The notes under the pieces are model-generated. The model worked only from the letters and a program-made list of their open reading frames with translations, was not told the origin of the DNA and made no database searches. Position numbers and translations under genes: made by a program. 17,909 nucleotides of DNA. It comes from JAAYJR01 sp964540755. GTDB taxonomy: Bacteria > Bacteroidota > Bacteroidia > Bacteroidales > Prolixibacteraceae. Positions 14,555 through 17,909 of this stretch are shown one piece after another. The DNA lies in assembly GCA_964540755.1 (NCBI GenBank), contig CAZIOB010000078.1, positions 1 to 17,909 on the forward strand, in the 5' to 3' direction. Numbering within the stretch: position 1 is the first letter of the stretch; every line of letters begins with the position of its first letter.

Positions 14555-15610
14555 ATGGAATTTAAAGCTACAGACATTGCTGCTTTCCTTAACGGAGAAA
14601 TTGTGGGTGACAGTGATGTCATAGTTAACACTGTATCCAAAATTGAAGAGGGAAGTCCCGGCAGTCTCTCTTTTCTGGGTAATCCCAAATATGAAAGTTA
14701 TATATACACTACTGAGGCATCTATAGTTTTGGTAAACAGAGATTTTGTGCCAAAACAAAAGCTGAATGCCACACTTATTATGGTTGACAACCCATACAAC
14801 TCATTTGCCTCTCTGCTTGAACTGTATATTCAAAGTAAGGAAAATTCCCTGAAAGGCATAGAAAAACCCAGCTATATTGACACAACCGTAAAAAGGGAAG
14901 ATGACATATATGTCGGAGCATTTACATATATTGGGAAAAATACTAAAATTGGCAAAGGGGTTAAGCTTTATCCCCATGTTTATATTGGAGAAAACGTAAC
15001 TGTCGGCGATAACTGTACATTATATGCAGGGGTCAGGATTTATAGTGATTGTATAATCGGTAACAGGTGTATTATACATGCCGGAGCAGTAATTGGCTCA
15101 GATGGGTTCGGATTCACCGAGCAATCTGATAAAAGCTACAGAAAAATTCAGCAAATTGGTAATGTAGTCATAGAAGACGATGTTGAAATTGGCGCCAATA
15201 CAACTATTGACTGTGGCACACTCGACTCCACAGTTATCAGGAAAGGAGCAAAAATTGATAATCTTGTCCAGATAGCCCATAACTGTGAAATTGGAGAAAA
15301 TACGGTAATTGCGGCTCAGACAGGACTGGCAGGTTCAACAAAAGTGGGTAAAAACTGCAAATTCGGAGGCCAGGTAGGTATTGCCGGGCACCTCTCTATT
15401 GGAAATAACGTACAAATCGGGGCACAATCAGGCGTAACAAAGTCGATCAGCGACAACCAGATTGTACTGGCATCACCTGCTTTTAACTATAAAGATGCCT
15501 TGAAAACATATACAATTTACCGCAATCTTCCCAAACTAAGGGAAGAATTGATACAACTTCAAAAAGATGTAAAATTGCTTCAACGTGGTGATTCTTCTGC
15601 TTCAAAGTAA
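14555..15610 (+). CDS. lpxD: UDP-3-O-(3-hydroxyacyl)glucosamine N-acyltransferase LpxD
   Basis: LpxD adds the second (N-linked) 3-hydroxyacyl chain in lipid A synthesis, using 3-hydroxyacyl-ACP, in the cytosol as a trimer. The N-terminal uridine-binding domain covers about 1-100 (SFLGNPKYESYIYTTEASIVLV). A left-handed beta helix of hexapeptide repeats (IGKN, IGENV, VGDN, IGNRC, IGAN) follows at about 105-310, with the catalytic motif QIAHN holding His242 (E. coli His239). A C-terminal helix (about 320-351) ends it. The in-frame TTG at 14531 overlaps the promoter -7 box and would lie upstream of the transcript, so ATG 14555 is chosen, giving 351 residues against 341 in E. coli. At residue 220 the loop reads TIDCG where E. 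coli has TIDRG. It is first of three lipid A genes, 6 bases before lpxC/fabZ. Confidence 0.95.
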   Translation: MEFKATDIAAFLNGEIVGDSDVIVNTVSKIEEGSPGSLSFLGNPKYESYIYTTEASIVLVNRDFVPKQKLNATLIMVDNPYNSFASLLELYIQSKENSLKGIEKPSYIDTTVKREDDIYVGAFTYIGKNTKIGKGVKLYPHVYIGENVTVGDNCTLYAGVRIYSDCIIGNRCIIHAGAVIGSDGFGFTEQSDKSYRKIQQIGNVVIEDDVEIGANTTIDCGTLDSTVIRKGAKIDNLVQIAHNCEIGENTVIAAQTGLAGSTKVGKNCKFGGQVGIAGHLSIGNNVQIGAQSGVTKSISDNQIVLASPAFNYKDALKTYTIYRNLPKLREELIQLQKDVKLLQRGDSSASK

Positions 15611-15616
15611 AAAATT

Positions 15617-17011
15617 ATGGTAGTAAGGCAAAAAACATTAGCTAATTCATTTAAAATTAAAGGAAAGGGATTACATACCGGTGTAAACGTAACAATGAAC
15701 TTCCTTCCTGCTCCTGAAAATCACGGATTCAAATTCAAACGAGTTGACCTTAAGAATAAACCTGTTATAGATGCTGATGTCGATCTGGTGATTGATACCT
15801 CCAGGGGAACACTTCTTGAAAAAAACGGCGCCCGTATAGGAACAATCGAACATGCTTTGGCTGCCCTGGTAGGAATGGATCTTGACAATGTACTTATAGA
15901 AGTCGATAATGAAGAAGCCCCGATAATGGACGGAAGTTCCCGTTATTTCACAGAAGCAATACAAAAAGCAGGGATCAAAGTACAAAAAGCTGAAAGGGAA
16001 TATTTAGAAATTGAGGAAAAGATAGAGATATTTGATGATAAATCGGGTTCGCATATCATTGCATTGCCTGATGATGATTACAGTTTAAATGTAATGATCT
16101 CATTTAATAAATCAAGGGTACTTAACAACCAGTATGCTACCCTCGATTCAATAAAAAACTTTAAAGATGAAATTGCCAATTGCCGCACTTTTGTCTTTTT
16201 ACATGAACTGGAATTCCTATTGAATAATAATCTGATAAAGGGCGGCGAACTGAATAATGCCATTGTGATAATTGACAATGAAGTCTCGCAGAAGGAGCTG
16301 GACCGCCTGGCAGATCTGTTTCATCATGATCATGTTGAGGTAAAACCCCAGGGGATACTAAATAATCTCGAACTCTATTTCGACAATGAATGTGCACGGC
16401 ACAAACTACTCGATGTAATAGGTGACCTTATACTGTGCGGCAGGCATATAAAGGGACGGATTATTGCTACAAAGCCCGGCCACCGCCCTAATACGATATT
16501 TGCTCATGCCCTTAAAGAGGCGTGGAAACAAAAAAATACAAAACCACCGGTTTATGATCCGGATAAGCCGCCTGTCCTGGATATTAACCAGATCAGCAAG
16601 CTGCTGCCGCACCGCTATCCTTTTCTGATGGTTGATAAGATAATATCTGTTACAGATAAGGAAGTAATAGGTATAAAAAATGTAACAATCAACGAACCTT
16701 TTTTTCAGGGACATTTTCCTGATGAACCTGTAATGCCCGGGGTTCTGCTAATAGAGGCTATGGCGCAAACCAGCGGATTCCTGGTGCTTTGCCAGCTGGA
16801 AGGAAAATATTCTACATATTTTATCAAAATTGATAATGTCAAATTCCGCAGGAAAGTAACCCCTGGTGATACCCTTATCTTTAAAATAACCCTAAACTCA
16901 CCGGTCAGAAGGGGTATCGCATCGATGAAAGGGATTACATATGTGGGAAATAAAGTAGTTGCCGAAGGAGAATTTATGGCCCAGATAGTAAAACAAAAAA
17001 AGATTAATTAA
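15617..17011 (+). CDS. lpxC/fabZ: Fusion of UDP-3-O-acyl-GlcNAc deacetylase LpxC and 3-hydroxyacyl-ACP dehydratase FabZ
   Basis: A 464-residue bifunctional protein. Residues about 1-305 are LpxC, the zinc-dependent committed step of lipid A synthesis. The zinc ligands are His79 (TIEHALAAL), His262 and Asp266 (HKLLD), and His289 (PGHRPN) matches the catalytic His265 of E. coli. PIMDGSSRYF is also conserved. After a short Pro/Lys linker (about 305-320), residues about 321-464 are FabZ, the dehydratase of fatty acid elongation, with LLPHRYPFLMVDK and the catalytic pair His366 (FQGHFPDEPVMPG) and Glu380 (IEAMAQ), 14 residues apart as in other FabZ. Both halves look fully active. The fusion is known in Bacteroidota and couples two enzymes that compete for 3-hydroxyacyl-ACP. 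It lies 6 bases after lpxD and 21 before lpxA. Confidence 0.97.
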   Translation: MVVRQKTLANSFKIKGKGLHTGVNVTMNFLPAPENHGFKFKRVDLKNKPVIDADVDLVIDTSRGTLLEKNGARIGTIEHALAALVGMDLDNVLIEVDNEEAPIMDGSSRYFTEAIQKAGIKVQKAEREYLEIEEKIEIFDDKSGSHIIALPDDDYSLNVMISFNKSRVLNNQYATLDSIKNFKDEIANCRTFVFLHELEFLLNNNLIKGGELNNAIVIIDNEVSQKELDRLADLFHHDHVEVKPQGILNNLELYFDNECARHKLLDVIGDLILCGRHIKGRIIATKPGHRPNTIFAHALKEAWKQKNTKPPVYDPDKPPVLDINQISKLLPHRYPFLMVDKIISVTDKEVIGIKNVTINEPFFQGHFPDEPVMPGVLLIEAMAQTSGFLVLCQLEGKYSTYFIKIDNVKFRRKVTPGDTLIFKITLNSPVRRGIASMKGITYVGNKVVAEGEFMAQIVKQKKIN

Positions 17012-17032
17012 TACAATATAAGATAAAGATAT

Positions 17033-17815
17033 ATGAAACAACCACTGGCTTACGTCCATCCCGATGCAAAAATAGCAGAAAATGTTGCCATAGAACCTTT
17101 TGTATCCATTGACCGGGATGTGGAAATTGGCGAAGGAACCAGGATTGGATCAAGTGTGACAATTTTACCTGGCACAAGAATCGGGAAAAACTGTAATATA
17201 TTTCCCGGCGCCGTTCTGGGAGCAATCCCTCAAGATTTAAAATTCAGGGGAGAATACACAACCGTTGAAATAGGAAATAATAATACAATCCGGGAATATG
17301 TGACCATTAATCGCGGAACAGCATCTAAGGGAAAAACTGTAGTAGGCAATAATAATCTGATCATGGCATATGTCCATATAGCCCATGACTGCAGGATCGG
17401 AAGCCAGGTTATACTTGGCAATAACACGCAACTTGCAGGTGAAGTAATAATAGACGACTGGGCTATTATTTCAGGGATGACAGGCGTTCACCAGTTTTGC
17501 CGGATCGGAAGCCATGTTATGATAGGTGGCGGCTCCCATGTCCGTAAAGATGTGCCTCCTTTCATAAAAGCAGGCCGGGAACCGCTTTCCTATGTCGGAA
17601 TAAACTCAATCGGTCTTCGCCGAAGAAATTACAACAACGAAAAAATCAGGGAGATACAGGATATATACCGTTATATTTATCAAAAAGGACTTAACACATC
17701 ACAGGCAATTGATATTATAGAAACCGAAATCCCTGCAACCCAGGAAAGAGATGAGGTATTACTTTTTGTAAAAGATTCAAAACGTGGTATTATCAGGGGA
17801 TACTATCCGGACTAG
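17033..17815 (+). CDS. lpxA: UDP-N-acetylglucosamine acyltransferase LpxA
   Basis: LpxA catalyses the first lipid A step, transferring a 3-hydroxyacyl chain from ACP to UDP-GlcNAc, as a cytosolic trimer. Hexapeptide repeats of a left-handed beta helix fill about 5-185. The catalytic region VHIAHDC has His118, aligned with E. coli His125, followed by Asp119. The pattern GGMTAVHQF of E. coli is SGMTGVHQF here. Gly166 aligns with E. coli Gly173, the acyl-chain ruler, so a long chain (C14 or more) is expected, not a short C10. The C-terminal helical part (about 190-260) contains GINSIGLRRRNY and ends at a KRGIIRGYYPD tail. At 260 residues it matches the family (262 in E. coli). It is last in the lpx operon. 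No terminator is visible before the window end. Confidence 0.97.
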   Translation: MKQPLAYVHPDAKIAENVAIEPFVSIDRDVEIGEGTRIGSSVTILPGTRIGKNCNIFPGAVLGAIPQDLKFRGEYTTVEIGNNNTIREYVTINRGTASKGKTVVGNNNLIMAYVHIAHDCRIGSQVILGNNTQLAGEVIIDDWAIISGMTGVHQFCRIGSHVMIGGGSHVRKDVPPFIKAGREPLSYVGINSIGLRRRNYNNEKIREIQDIYRYIYQKGLNTSQAIDIIETEIPATQERDEVLLFVKDSKRGIIRGYYPD

Positions 17816-17909
17816 TGTCGTGTCAAGCCTGCTCTAACGCACAATGATTCGTTCTTTTGAATTTCTACTGCGTTAAAAAATATTTACAGAACGCTGCTAT
17901 GCGCATATT
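17813..17909. repeat. Possible edge of a dispersed repeat or MITE-like element
   Basis: The bases after the lpxA stop start TAGTGTCGTGTCAAG. They hold a 7-base inverted repeat TAACGCA (17835-17841) / TGCGTTA (17869-17875) and a palindrome ATGCGCAT (17899-17906). No real gene is present; the only + strand frame is 10 codons (17844-17876). The style is that of terminal sequence of small repeats seen beside genes, but the window ends before a second end, so copy number cannot be judged. Confidence 0.35.

Overview
The window looks like chromosomal DNA from a member of the Bacteroidota, probably a Bacteroidales/Marinilabiliales-type organism. The evidence is moderately AT-rich DNA, A-rich sequence instead of Shine-Dalgarno sites before most starts, several matches to the Bacteroidota -7 box (TAnnTTTG), a fused lpxC-fabZ gene typical of the phylum, and lpxD, lpxC/fabZ, lpxA in the order usual for it. 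The layout is mostly housekeeping, with no IS element, CRISPR array, phage gene, tRNA or rRNA that I can recognise.

Left part (about 1-6400, + strand): a complete tripartite efflux set. It has a TolC-family outer membrane channel, a lipoprotein membrane-fusion adaptor and an HAE1/AcrB-type RND permease whose proton-relay residues are intact. A strong hairpin terminator follows the permease. Then comes a small PII-like (GlnB/CutA fold) protein with a T-loop-like segment but neither the usual tyrosine nor the canonical B-loop. A PII-like gene beside an RND pump is a recurring arrangement, and its job here is unproven.

Middle part (6400-14165, - strand): the translation/transcription operon rimP-nusA-infB, read right to left, followed by a 930-residue membrane-anchored protein (DUF3352-like N-terminal region plus a C-terminal beta-propeller-like region) of unknown function. 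The operon has a good Bacteroidota promoter. Its short leader holds a hairpin followed by a GGAGG Shine-Dalgarno, unusual for this phylum. infB carries a very long Glu/Lys-rich linker with short in-frame tandem repeats.

Right part (14505-17815, + strand): a divergent lipid A operon lpxD - lpxC/fabZ - lpxA. It covers the two UDP-sugar acyltransferases, the committed deacetylase and the fatty-acid dehydratase, so lipid A synthesis and 3-hydroxyacyl-ACP use are under one promoter. The lpxD promoter shows that the true start is ATG 14555, not the upstream in-frame TTG. The last ~95 bases after lpxA are non-coding and may be the edge of a dispersed repeat that continues outside the window.

I found no convincing wholly new multi-gene system. 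The best leads are the PII-like/RND association, the leader hairpin of the rimP-nusA-infB operon, the large propeller protein, and the repeat-like right end.
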